Shown one piece after another: positions 53,404-61,936 of a stretch of DNA of 64,000 bases. This DNA is from Halegenticoccus soli (GTDB lineage Archaea > Halobacteriota > Halobacteria > Halobacteriales > Haloferacaceae): positions 1 through 64,000 of the forward strand of contig NZ_PEND01000005.1 in assembly GCF_002844195.1 (NCBI RefSeq), given 5' to 3'. The stretch's first letter is position 1, and each line of letters opens with the position of its first letter. Under the pieces are notes generated by a model. It made no database searches. It had not been told where the DNA came from and worked only from the letters and a program-made list of their open reading frames with translations. Made by a program: the position numbers and the translations under genes.

Positions 53404-54278
53404 CAGACGCCCTCCGGCTGTCCGAACAGCCCGCTGGGTTTGAGTAACAGGACGACGGCCATGAGTACGAAGATCAGCGTGTCGGTCAGCGAGGGGGCGA
53501 CCATCGGGCCGTAGGCGTTGAGCAGACCCACGACGAGCGCGCCGACGACCGCCCCTCGAAAGCTTCCGAGCCCGCCGATGACGACGATTGCGAACGCCTG
53601 GATGATGACCGCCGCGCCCATCGAGGGGTCGACGGCGCGAGCGGTGCCGAGCAGTACGCCCGCCAGTCCCGCGAGCGCGGAGCCGAGGACGAACACGGCC
53701 GTGAAAACTTTCGCCACGTCGACGCCCAGCGCGTCGACCATCTCGGAGTCGTGGGCGCTGGCCCGCATCAGGACGCCGAAGTTCGACCGCGTGATGGCGA
53801 GCCACAGCGCGACGACGATGAGGGTGCTCACGACGAGCAGAAACACCCGGTACGTCGGATAGCTGATCAATCCGAGATCGATCGCCCCCGAGAGCGCGTC
53901 GGGCGTGGAGATGTTTCGAACCTGTCCGCCCCAGATGTCCGTGACCAACCCCTGTATGATAATCGCGAGGCCGAACGTCAGAAGGATGTGGTACAGCGGG
54001 TTCCGGCCGTACAGCGGTCGGAGCGCGAAGATCTCGATGAGGGCACCGACGACGGCCACCGCGAGCGGAACGACGAGAAGTGCGAGCCAGAAATTCCCCG
54101 ACTGGGCCGTCAGTGCGAACCCGAAGTACGCCCCGAGCATGTAGAGCGACCCGTGGGCGAAGTTGATAACGTCCATCATCCCGAAGATGAGCGTCAGTCC
54201 GACCGTGATGAGGATGAGCGTCATTCCCATCTCGACGCCGAGCAGCGTCGCCTTCGCGAGTGCGGTAGTCGTGACCAT
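53403..54278 (-). CDS. livH: Branched-chain amino acid-type ABC permease LivH
   Basis: 291 residues. Seen: VGLTLIFGMMDVINFAHGSLYMLGAYFG, FGVLMRASAHDSEMVDALGV and GGLGSFRGAVVGALVVGL, all classic LivH segments, with eight or so transmembrane helices. The binding-protein stop lies one base before its ATG, so the three leftward genes form one operon: binding protein, LivH, LivM. The ATPases LivG and LivF are read in the other direction from the shared promoter region. Confidence 0.9.
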   Translation of the reverse strand: MVTTTALAKATLLGVEMGMTLILITVGLTLIFGMMDVINFAHGSLYMLGAYFGFALTAQSGNFWLALLVVPLAVAVVGALIEIFALRPLYGRNPLYHILLTFGLAIIIQGLVTDIWGGQVRNISTPDALSGAIDLGLISYPTYRVFLLVVSTLIVVALWLAITRSNFGVLMRASAHDSEMVDALGVDVAKVFTAVFVLGSALAGLAGVLLGTARAVDPSMGAAVIIQAFAIVVIGGLGSFRGAVVGALVVGLLNAYGPMVAPSLTDTLIFVLMAVVLLLKPSGLFGQPEGV

Positions 54279-54279
54279 G

Positions 54280-55533
54280 TTAGAGGCTGCAGTTCCAGGT
54301 GGGTCCTTCGACGGACTCGAGCGTTTCGACGATCTCGTTGGTCACGCCGCCGTCGGCGGAGACGACCTTCCGGACGTCGAGATCGTGAATCGGATCGTTC
54401 GTCTTCGGATTGAACCGGAAGTTCCCGCGCGGACTGTCGATCTTCGCCCCGGAGAGCGCGTCCACGAGCTGCTCGACGTCGGTGCCGCCCGCCTCGGTGA
54501 CGGCTTTCTCGGCGGCCAAAGCGGCGTCGTAACCCTGGCAGGCGTAGACGTTCGGCGCGGTATCGTGCGCACCGCGGTACGCCTCGACGAACGCCTGGTT
54601 CCGTTCGCTCTGCTTTGTCGGCGTGTAGTGCAGAAGCGAGTACATCCCCAGCGCCGCTTCGCCCTGAGCCGGAAGCGTGTCGGCGGAGAGGAGAAATCCG
54701 CTCCCCGTCTGGGTCATCTTGTCGTTCAGGCCGAACTCCGAGAACTGCTTTACGTAGTTCACCGCGTCGCCGCCGGCGAAGAACGAGTAGACGGCGTCCG
54801 CTCCGCTGTTTTCGATCTCCTGCAGGAACGACGAGTAGTCCGACGTCCCGAGCGGGGCGGCGACCTCGTCGACGACGGTCCCGCCGGCCTTCTCGAACTC
54901 CTCGCTGAAGAACGTCTTCGACTGCTGTCCGAACGCGTAATCGGCGTAGGAGACGCAGACGTTGTCCGCGACGTTGTCCATCACGAACCGAGCGAGCGGG
55001 GCGCTCGTCTGCCACGAGTTGAAGGCCGTTCGGAAGTGGTACTTGCTACAGCCTTCGGCGACGAGCTTGAAGTTGCCCGAGTTGGCGTTGAGCCACAGCG
55101 CGCTCGCCTGTTTTTCCACCTCCGGAAGCATCGCCGCGGCGACGGCGCTCGAAACGGGACCGACGAGGAAGTCTACCTGCTCTTTCTGGATGAACTCCTT
55201 CGTGATGGAGACCCCGGTACTCGTGTCCGCTCCGGTGTCTTTCTTGACGTACTCCACTTCGGTGCCGTCGATCTCGCCCCCGAGGTCGTCGACGTGGAGT
55301 TTAAAGCCGTTCTCGATACTCTCGCCGAGCAGCGAGTACGTTCCCGAAAAGGGGAGGACGAATCCGACCTTGACCGCGCTGGACCCGCCGGCGCCAAGCG
55401 AATCCGTACAGCCGGCCAGCGCGAGCGAGCCCGCTGCCCCCACCCCGGCGAGGAATCGCCGCCGATAATGGTAGTTTCGTTGACTATTCTGGCCGCCGCT
55501 AGCCCCCTCGGATGGTATGGCTTCTCGAACCAT
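54280..55533 (-). CDS. livK: Branched-chain amino acid-type ABC substrate-binding lipoprotein LivK
   Basis: 417 residues from ATG 55533 (MVREAIPSEGASGG). Upstream in-frame starts are ruled out by the TATA box at 55557-55567, 24-34 nt before this ATG. Tat signal RRRFLAGVGAAGSLALAGC with lipobox, then a family 6 periplasmic-binding fold (VKVGFVLPFSGTYSLLGES and later YACQGYDAALAAEKAV). It captures the substrate outside the cell for the LivHMGF importer. Confidence 0.9.
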   Translation of the reverse strand: MVREAIPSEGASGGQNSQRNYHYRRRFLAGVGAAGSLALAGCTDSLGAGGSSAVKVGFVLPFSGTYSLLGESIENGFKLHVDDLGGEIDGTEVEYVKKDTGADTSTGVSITKEFIQKEQVDFLVGPVSSAVAAAMLPEVEKQASALWLNANSGNFKLVAEGCSKYHFRTAFNSWQTSAPLARFVMDNVADNVCVSYADYAFGQQSKTFFSEEFEKAGGTVVDEVAAPLGTSDYSSFLQEIENSGADAVYSFFAGGDAVNYVKQFSEFGLNDKMTQTGSGFLLSADTLPAQGEAALGMYSLLHYTPTKQSERNQAFVEAYRGAHDTAPNVYACQGYDAALAAEKAVTEAGGTDVEQLVDALSGAKIDSPRGNFRFNPKTNDPIHDLDVRKVVSADGGVTNEIVETLESVEGPTWNCSL

Positions 55534-55658
55534 ACAATGGCCATCCGAGCAATCCATTATATAAATTGTGATGGTCCGGCAAACGAGTGTCATGAATTAA
55601 CATACTAACTCAGTTAACACAAGTGAGATTTTTTATACGAGACCGGCGAACGGATCCC
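55534..55658. promoter_or_regulatory. Divergent Liv promoter region with two TATA boxes
   Basis: For the leftward binding-protein operon, TTTATATAA (complement of 55557-55567) centres about 29 nt before the ATG. For the rightward livG/livF unit, TTTTTTATA (55629-55637) is about 26 nt before ATG 55659. Both distances predict leaderless transcripts. Between them is an AT-rich tract, TTAACATACTAACTCAGTTAACAC (55598-55620 region), with partly inverted TTAAC/GTTAA elements that may bind a regulator. Confidence 0.6.
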
Positions 55659-56420
55659 ATGGCCGAGCAACTCCTCGTGCTCGATGATGTGACCAAGGAT
55701 TTCGGGTCCATCCGAGCGGTCGACGGATTCTCGCTGGAGATTCCTGCGGGGGAGGTGACGGCGGTCATCGGACCCAACGGGGCCGGAAAGACCACGCTGT
55801 TCAACCTCCTCACCGGGAAACACGCGCCCACGGCGGGTCGCATCTTCCTGCGAGACGAACGGATAGACGGCAAACCGCCGCACGAGATCGTTCGGATGGG
55901 AGTCGCCCGCTCCTATCAGATCACGAATTTCTTCCCGAAGCTCACGGCGCTCGAAAACGTACGCCTCGCCGCGCAGGCGCGGCACACCGGGTTCTCTCCG
56001 CGGGACTTCCTCACCCACTACGCGGACCTGGGTGAACCCGCCGAAGCGGCGTACGGAGTGCTCCGGCGTCTGGGTCTCGAACACCTCGCAGACGAAGTGG
56101 CGAGCACGCTCTCGCACGGCCAGCAGCGGCACCTCGAAATCGGCATCGCACTCGCGGCCGACCCGGACGTGCTGTTCATGGACGAACCGACCGCCGGAAT
56201 GAGCCCCGAAGAGACGGCCGAAACGAAGGAGCTGATCCAGGACCTCGCCGCGGATCTCACGCTCGTCATCGTCGAACACGACATGGAGGTCGTGATGGAG
56301 TCCGCCGACAACGTTGCGGTGATGAACCGCGGCTCGCTGCTCGCGACCGGCACGCCCGATTCGATACAGGAGAACGAGGCCGTGCAGCGCGCCTACCTGG
56401 GCGGCGGAGGTGCCGTATGA
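55659..56420 (+). CDS. livG: Branched-chain amino acid-type ABC ATPase LivG
   Basis: 253 residues from ATG 55659 (MAEQLLVLDDVTKDFG). Walker A GPNGAGKTT (38-46), signature LSHGQQRHLE (the LSHGQ form is normal for LivG), Walker B then MDEPTAGM, and IVEHDMEVV. It is one of two ATPases of the Liv importer and overlaps the livF start by four bases. Upstream in-frame codons (to 55623) lie under the TATA box and are excluded. Confidence 0.93.
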   Translation: MAEQLLVLDDVTKDFGSIRAVDGFSLEIPAGEVTAVIGPNGAGKTTLFNLLTGKHAPTAGRIFLRDERIDGKPPHEIVRMGVARSYQITNFFPKLTALENVRLAAQARHTGFSPRDFLTHYADLGEPAEAAYGVLRRLGLEHLADEVASTLSHGQQRHLEIGIALAADPDVLFMDEPTAGMSPEETAETKELIQDLAADLTLVIVEHDMEVVMESADNVAVMNRGSLLATGTPDSIQENEAVQRAYLGGGGAV

Positions 56421-57124
56421 GTTCCGCGATCGTCGAAGTCGATTGCATCAACACGTACTACGGCACCAGTCACGTTCTCCACGACGTCTCGCTTACCATC
56501 GCCGAGGGCGAGATCGTGGCCCTCGTCGGCCGCAACGGGGCGGGGAAGACGACCACGATCCGGAGCGTCATGAACCTGACTCCGCCGAAGACGGGGACGG
56601 TCCGCCTTCGCGGATCGGAGATCCAGGGGCTCGCGCCTCACGAAGTCCGGCGCGAAGGTATTTCTTGGGTGCCGGAGGACCGCCGCGTCTTCCCGAATCT
56701 CACCGTCGAAGAGAACATCGATCTCGCAGCGAACGTCGAGAGAACAGACTCGATCGCGGAGGTCTACGAGCGGTTCCCCCGACTGGACGAACGTCGACAC
56801 CAACGCGCCGGAACAATGAGCGGCGGCGAACAGCAGATGCTCGCCATCGCGCGCGCCGTCGTCGGTCCGCCCCCCGACCTCCTGATGCTCGACGAACCGT
56901 CCGAGGGGCTCGCCCCGCAGATCGTCGAGGACGTAGTGGACGCGATAACGGAACTCAACGAGGACGGAACGACGATTCTGCTCGTCGAGCAGAACGCCGA
57001 GATGGCGCTGGAACTCGCAGATCGCGCCTACGTCCTCGAAACGGGGCGAATCGTCCACGAAGCCCCGGCGTCCGACCTCCTCGGCGACCGCGAGGTCATG
57101 GAATCGTATCTGGGGGTCCGATGA
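56417..57124 (+). CDS. livF: Branched-chain amino acid-type ABC ATPase LivF
   Basis: 235 residues. Walker A GRNGAGKTT (38-46), signature MSGGEQQML, Walker B followed by LDEPSEGL, and VEQNAEMALELADRAYVLETG, the standard LivF C-terminus. It completes the importer with livG. Confidence 0.93.
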   Translation: MSSAIVEVDCINTYYGTSHVLHDVSLTIAEGEIVALVGRNGAGKTTTIRSVMNLTPPKTGTVRLRGSEIQGLAPHEVRREGISWVPEDRRVFPNLTVEENIDLAANVERTDSIAEVYERFPRLDERRHQRAGTMSGGEQQMLAIARAVVGPPPDLLMLDEPSEGLAPQIVEDVVDAITELNEDGTTILLVEQNAEMALELADRAYVLETGRIVHEAPASDLLGDREVMESYLGVR

Positions 57125-57274
57125 CGGCCGGAACAGCTAACAAGACGCCTGGACATGCGAAATCATGATTCGACACCGCGAGCGGGATGACCCTAACGCG
57201 CCGTTGTCGTCGACAATCACGGAAACGCCCTCCCTCGTCTCGCAGGCGGGAGAGATGAGCGGGGAGCGGTCCGA

Positions 57275-58090
57275 ATGACCGCTCGGCGGGAACGGTACCA
57301 CGAGCACGTGCGCCTGTGTTACGAAGCGGAGAACGAGTCGCGCGTGGCGTGGTTGACGATGGAACGGGGGGACAAACCGATCAACGCGTTCTCCCCGTCG
57401 ATGGTCGACGCGATGACCGAGGCGGTAGACGCCGTCTCCGGCACCGTCCGAGGTCTCGTCCTCACCGGAGAAGAGGAGTTCTCGGTCGGCGCGAACCTTC
57501 GGTCGTTCTGGGAGACTCCGCGGGAGATGCGACCGGCGGCCATCGATAGCATGGCCGCGGCGTCGAACCGATTCATCCGCGCGCTTCACGCGTTCGAGGG
57601 TCCGGTACTCGCAGCCGTCGGCGGAACGGCCGCCGGCGGCGGACTCGGCTTCGCACTCGCCTGCGACCTCGTCGCCATGCACGAGGACGCCGTTCTTGAC
57701 ACGGCGTACGCCCGCATCGGTCTCGCTCCCGACAACGCGACGCCGTACTTCCTCGCGCAGGCGCTCGGACCGTACCGCGCCCGCGAACTGCTGTTCGCTC
57801 CGCGCCCGATCGGAGCCGAAGAAGCGCGGAACCTCGGCCTCGTCAACGTCGTGTACGACGGAACGCCGGAGGAGTTCAGAGCGAAGGTCTCGGAGTACGC
57901 TACGACAGTCACGGCCGGGCCGACCAAGGTTCACGCGCAGACGAAACAGCTGGTGGACACCGCACTCCTCGGCGACCTCGACCAGCATCTCGAACGCGAA
58001 CGCGACACCATCAAACGCACCAGCGCCTCCGAAACGTTCGACGAGGGGTTGAACGCATTCTTCGAGGATCGGACTCCCGAGTGGGACTAG
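57275..58090 (+). CDS. Crotonase-fold protein with altered catalytic residues (isomerase-like)
   Basis: 271 residues. The fold is clear (EEFSVGANLRSF, then AAGGGLGFALACDL and LDTAYARIGLAPDN). Both Glu positions of classical hydratases are replaced: Gly in GGGLGF and Ala/Tyr in the TAYARIG stretch. It resembles the isomerase branch that includes PaaG-like enzymes, which shift double bonds or open ring epoxides. In the Paa pathway PaaG converts the epoxide to an oxepin, so this is a candidate for that step. Confidence 0.82.
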   Translation: MTARRERYHEHVRLCYEAENESRVAWLTMERGDKPINAFSPSMVDAMTEAVDAVSGTVRGLVLTGEEEFSVGANLRSFWETPREMRPAAIDSMAAASNRFIRALHAFEGPVLAAVGGTAAGGGLGFALACDLVAMHEDAVLDTAYARIGLAPDNATPYFLAQALGPYRARELLFAPRPIGAEEARNLGLVNVVYDGTPEEFRAKVSEYATTVTAGPTKVHAQTKQLVDTALLGDLDQHLERERDTIKRTSASETFDEGLNAFFEDRTPEWD

Positions 58091-58234
58091 GTGCGGCCGG
58101 CCTCCGACTCGGGTACCCGGGGCCGATAGTCCTGTTTCCGACAGTCTCTGTCCCACCACCGCCCCACCACCGGTTCGCGAAGCGCTCTCGCCTGACCCAT
58201 ATAGTAATGGTACTTGCCGCGGTTGGTCCGGGCG

Positions 58235-59011
58235 ATGAGCTTCGATACCCTCGACGTCACTGTCGACGACGGAATCGCGACGGTGCGGCTCGCGAACGAC
58301 CCGGTTAACGCGATCAGCCAGACGGTTCGATACGAACTTTCGGACGCACTCGACATACTTCGCGAAGAGCGCGTCCGCGTCGGCGTCTTCGCCGGCGCGG
58401 AGGACGTGTTCTCGGTCGGCGCGGACGTCGGGTTGTTCGAGGAGGCCCAGGAGTGGACGACCGCGGAGTTCCGCGCGAATTCCCGGATTCTCGGCCGGGT
58501 CTTCTCCGGCATCGAAGAGCTGGAGAAACCGGTACTCGCGGCGATCGACGGCACGTGCGTCGGCGGCGGGCTCGAACTGGCCTTGGCCTGCGACGTTCGG
58601 ATCGTCGCGCCCGATGCCACGCTCGGCTTTCCGGAGCACAACATCGGGCTGATCCCTGGCCTCGGCGGCTGCTCGCGGTTCGTCCAGTTAGTCGGACCGG
58701 GCAAGGCCAAAGACCTCATTTTCACCGGCGAACTGTTCGACGGCGAGACGGCATCCGAGCTCGGCGTCGCGGAACGAGTCGCCGAGAACCCCGACGCGGC
58801 GGCGCGGGAATACGCCGAATCGTTGCTCACCCGACCGCCTCAGGCACTCGGGCTGGCAAAACGCGTGGTCAACGCCGCCCGGGACACGGACACGCGAACC
58901 GCGGGGTTGTTGGAGTCGCTCGCTCAGAGTACCCTTATCGAGACACGCGACCACGCGGAGGGGATCGAAGCTTTCCGCGATAAACGCGACCCGGAGTTTA
59001 CGGGACGGTGA
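58235..59011 (+). CDS. Enoyl-CoA hydratase (crotonase fold)
   Basis: 258 residues from ATG 58235; the upstream in-frame extension overlaps an AT-rich CATATAGTA promoter-like element at 58198-58206. Both catalytic Glu positions are present, GGGLELALACD and GFPEHNIGLIP. Together with the gene at 43312 it would be a true hydratase, whereas the neighbour at 57275 lacks both Glu. Likely acts on an unsaturated CoA intermediate of the island's pathway. Confidence 0.88.
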   Translation: MSFDTLDVTVDDGIATVRLANDPVNAISQTVRYELSDALDILREERVRVGVFAGAEDVFSVGADVGLFEEAQEWTTAEFRANSRILGRVFSGIEELEKPVLAAIDGTCVGGGLELALACDVRIVAPDATLGFPEHNIGLIPGLGGCSRFVQLVGPGKAKDLIFTGELFDGETASELGVAERVAENPDAAAREYAESLLTRPPQALGLAKRVVNAARDTDTRTAGLLESLAQSTLIETRDHAEGIEAFRDKRDPEFTGR

Positions 59012-59071
59012 CTCGCGAGCGTCTCTTCTCTCCCCGGTCGGATTGTGTCCCCTCTTCGAGAGGCTCCGGTC

Positions 59072-59416
59072 ATGCGAGAAGCGATTTCCGGTGCGGAACC
59101 GACGGTCGCCGAGTCGGCGTTCATCTCGAAGATGACCTCCCTCACCGGCGATGTCGCGGTGGGAGATCGAACGAGTATCTGGCCCTTCGTCTGTCTGCGC
59201 AGGGACGAACCGGGAGTTCCGACGGTCGTCGGCGAGGAGTGTAACGTCCAGGAGTTCACGATGCTCCACGGCGGCGAGATCGGCGACGATGTCTCCATCG
59301 GTCACAGCACCGTCGTCGATCACACAGAATCGAGGAGAAAGCCCACGACTACAGTCGTGGGACGAATCCGACAAACACGACGCGATCCACCGACGATAGG
59401 GGCCCTCTCCCGCTGA
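59072..59416 (+). pseudogene. Truncated PaaY/gamma-carbonic anhydrase-like gene
   Basis: The first 85 or so residues from ATG 59072 are a good left-handed beta-helix start: ISKMTSLTGDVAVGDRTSIWPF, EECNVQEFTMLHGG, and GHSTVVDH with the three zinc-binding His (LH, GH, DH). Normal members have 170-190 residues. Here the frame runs into a hairpin-bearing IS200/IS605-type end at about 59325 and stops at 59416 after foreign sequence. In paa clusters the family member PaaY is a thioesterase, which fits the context. The protein is probably non-functional. Confidence 0.78.
59336..59365. mobile_element. IS200/IS605-type terminal hairpin truncating the PaaY-like gene
   Basis: Perfect 9-nt arms CCCACGACT (59342-59350) and AGTCGTGGG (59353-59361), preceded by GAGGAGAAAG. 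This is the widely seen AAAGCCCACGACT hairpin at the ends of IS200/IS605-type elements. It replaces the second half of the gamma-carbonic-anhydrase-like coding sequence. No transposase is recognisable after it. Confidence 0.6.
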
Positions 59417-59889
59417 TTGGCGTCTGAAGCTGGCCGGTGGCGTACGTTCGACGATCTACTCGGGTACTTTGTATGCTCTGGTTAGCTGATCGCTGGTTGA
59501 CCGTAGGGCGCTCAAATTGAACATAAGTAATCGTACAAATTTTGAATGCGCCCAATCATTCCCAGTAGAACGATATGCTACTGCTTATTTTGGCTCCAGT
59601 TAGAGCTAAAGATCGGAAATAACTGGCGAAAATCTTCCCAACCAGATTTTATCCCATTCGAAACAACGAGAATATTCTGATAGGTGGCAGACTCGCCGTT
59701 TCTCCTCGTAACCGGAACTTTCAGGCCCATTCGGGCGAATTCGTCGCTCGTATCTCGACGTAGCACCGGCGCCGCCTTTCACGGGCATCTCCAACAATTA
59801 ATGTGCCTATGAATGTGGCTCTGAGAAGCTTCGAGTTCGAATCGACGGAAGAAACGATCTCTACCGGTCTCTCGAAAAGAGCTAAAATC
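59417..59889. other. AT-richer remnant tract between the catabolic island and the sugar importer
   Basis: About 470 bp, less GC-rich than its flanks. Short minus-strand ORFs here (about 59578-59797) have no recognisable motifs. It probably holds the remains of the inserted element and of what it displaced. No terminator or origin features seen. Confidence 0.4.
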
Positions 59890-60123
59890 TCAGTGCGGCC
59901 AGGGCCGCATCGGCCAGAAGTACGCGAGGACGGCGAGCGCGAGCAGCAGGAAGCCGCCGACTTTGAGCGCCGGACCGGCGTCCATCTCCTCGCGGACGAA
60001 CGACAGGTACAGGACGCCGGCTGCGGCGGCGAGGAAGACTAACGCGCCGCCGACGATCGGCTGATTCTCGCCGGCGTACCCGAGCTTCAACGCGACCGAC
60101 AGCAGGAGCGGAAGGTGAGCCAT
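59890..60123 (-). CDS. Small membrane protein at the end of the sugar ABC operon
   Basis: 77 residues with two or three hydrophobic helices (GALVFLAAAAGVLYLSFV and VGGFLLLALAVLAYFW). The ATG is immediately adjacent to the permease stop. I do not recognise a family. Position and perfect coupling suggest an accessory of the importer, for example a stabiliser or modulator of the permease dimer. Confidence 0.6.
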   Translation of the reverse strand: MAHLPLLLSVALKLGYAGENQPIVGGALVFLAAAAGVLYLSFVREEMDAGPALKVGGFLLLALAVLAYFWPMRPWPH

Positions 60124-61014
60124 CTACCCTTTCCCCCCCGAGAGGGCGATGCCCTCCATGAACGTCCGCTGGGCTAGCAGGTACGCGGCCAGCACCGGGA
60201 GCGCGGCGAGGATCGCCGCCGCGAGGAGCTGCCCCCACTGCGAGGAGTACCTCCCCGTGAGGAGGCCGATCCCGACCTGAAGGGGGTACATGGCCCCGTC
60301 GTCGAGAATGATGAGCGGCCAGAGGAACGCCCCCCACGTGAAGATGAACGTGAACACGCCCAGCGACGAGAGCGCCGGCTTGGCGAGCGGGAGCATGATG
60401 CGCGTGTACGTCTGGAGCGTGCTGCAACCGTCCATCCGCGCGGCTTCGATGAGCGAGTCGGGGATGGTGAGGAAGAACTGGCGCATCATGAACGTCCCGA
60501 ATGGGTTCGCTATGTAGAGAACCATCACCGCCCAGTAGGTGTTCGACCAGTTCAGCATGTTCATCTCGATGTACAGCGGGACGAGCACCACCTGCGGCGG
60601 GATGACGAGCGTTCCGATGACGAGCGTGTACACGAGGGACTTGCCCCTGAACTTCCCCTTCGCGAGCGCGTACCCCGCGAGCGTGTCGAGCAGGAGCGTG
60701 AAGTACACGACCCCGACGGTGATGACGAGGCTGTTGAGGATCCACCGGTCCAGCGGATTTTGGAGCCAGACGTTCACGTAGTTGGCGAACGTCGGGTCCT
60801 CCGGGATGATCCGGAAGATCGTCGTGAAGATCTTGTTCTCCGGTTTGAGCGACGCGAGGAGGGCCCAGGCGAACGGGATGATCGCCAGGGCGCTCGCGGT
60901 CAATAAAATCCCGTGAGCGAGCCCTTTCCGGAGGTAATCCCCCCGCGAGCGTTCGAGTTTCACCGACGGTCGACCGCTCTCGAGGTCGAGGCCGTCAGTA
61001 CTCAACCGTATCAC
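60124..61014 (-). CDS. Carbohydrate ABC transporter permease (MalG type)
   Basis: 296 residues from a GTG. Six predicted transmembrane helices and the EAA motif IEAARMDGCSTLQTYTRI. The start overlaps the stop of the other permease by about 20 bp. It forms the channel with the gene at 60995. The C-terminus ends MEGIALSGGKG, the common end of this permease subfamily. Confidence 0.88.
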   Translation of the reverse strand: MIRLSTDGLDLESGRPSVKLERSRGDYLRKGLAHGILLTASALAIIPFAWALLASLKPENKIFTTIFRIIPEDPTFANYVNVWLQNPLDRWILNSLVITVGVVYFTLLLDTLAGYALAKGKFRGKSLVYTLVIGTLVIPPQVVLVPLYIEMNMLNWSNTYWAVMVLYIANPFGTFMMRQFFLTIPDSLIEAARMDGCSTLQTYTRIMLPLAKPALSSLGVFTFIFTWGAFLWPLIILDDGAMYPLQVGIGLLTGRYSSQWGQLLAAAILAALPVLAAYLLAQRTFMEGIALSGGKG

Positions 61015-61933
61015 CCCACGTCCGCTGCTGGACGATGCTCAGCCCGAACACGATGAGGAACAGGACGACCGCGATCGCGCTCGCGTACCCCATGTTGAAC
61101 TGCTGGAAGCCCTGCTCCCAGAAGTAAAAGACGATCGAGTACGTCGAGTGGACGGGGCCGCCCTGCGTCATCACGTACACCTGCGTGTACAGCCTGAACG
61201 AGAAGATGAGCGTCACGACCACGACGAAGAAGGACGTCGGCTTCAGGAGCGGAAGCGTGATGTAGCGAAAGCGCTGCCACCGGTTGGCGCCGTCGATGAT
61301 CGCCGCCTCGTAGAAATCGTCCGGGATACCCTTGAGGCCCGCCAGAAAGATGACCATGTTGAACCCGACGTGCTTCCAGATGCTCATCAGCGCGATGGAC
61401 GCCAGCGCCGTCTTGGAACTCTGGAGCCAGTCCGGCTGCGGAAGGCCGACGGTACCGAGAGCCGCGTTGATCAGGCCGTACTGCGGGTTGTAGAGCCACG
61501 ACCAGATGAGCGAGACGACCACCCACGACGTCACGACCGGCAGGAAGATCGCCGCGGAGTAGAACTTCGTCCCCCGGAGGTTCATGTTGAGCAGGAGCGC
61601 GAGACCCAGCGCGATGGGGACGTCGATGGCGATGAGCGCGAGGCTGTATCCCGCGGTGTTGACGAGTGCGTCCCAGAAGATCGGATCCCGAAACAGCGCG
61701 ACGTAGTTGTCGAGCCCGACGAACGGGTGCTGCGTCGCGAGCGGCTCCCACTGGTGGAGGCTGATCCAGAACGCTCCGACGAACGGGACCAACAGGACGA
61801 CGCTGAACAGCAGGACCTTCGGGAAGACGATGAGGTACCACGAGAGGTCGTCTTCCGAGCTCGCGGTCGCGAAATCGGGTACGTACCCCGTGAGCTGTCG
61901 TCGGATGCGTCGGAGGCTTTGCGATTGAGCCAT
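60995..61933 (-). CDS. Carbohydrate ABC transporter permease (MalF type)
   Basis: 312 residues, starting MAQSQSLRRIRRQLTGYV, six transmembrane segments, and the EAA loop YEAAIIDGANRWQRFRYITL. Its ATG follows the binding-protein stop by three bases. It pairs with the MalG-type permease downstream. Confidence 0.88.
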   Translation of the reverse strand: MAQSQSLRRIRRQLTGYVPDFATASSEDDLSWYLIVFPKVLLFSVVLLVPFVGAFWISLHQWEPLATQHPFVGLDNYVALFRDPIFWDALVNTAGYSLALIAIDVPIALGLALLLNMNLRGTKFYSAAIFLPVVTSWVVVSLIWSWLYNPQYGLINAALGTVGLPQPDWLQSSKTALASIALMSIWKHVGFNMVIFLAGLKGIPDDFYEAAIIDGANRWQRFRYITLPLLKPTSFFVVVVTLIFSFRLYTQVYVMTQGGPVHSTYSIVFYFWEQGFQQFNMGYASAIAVVLFLIVFGLSIVQQRTWGDTVEY

Positions 61934-61936
61934 GGT

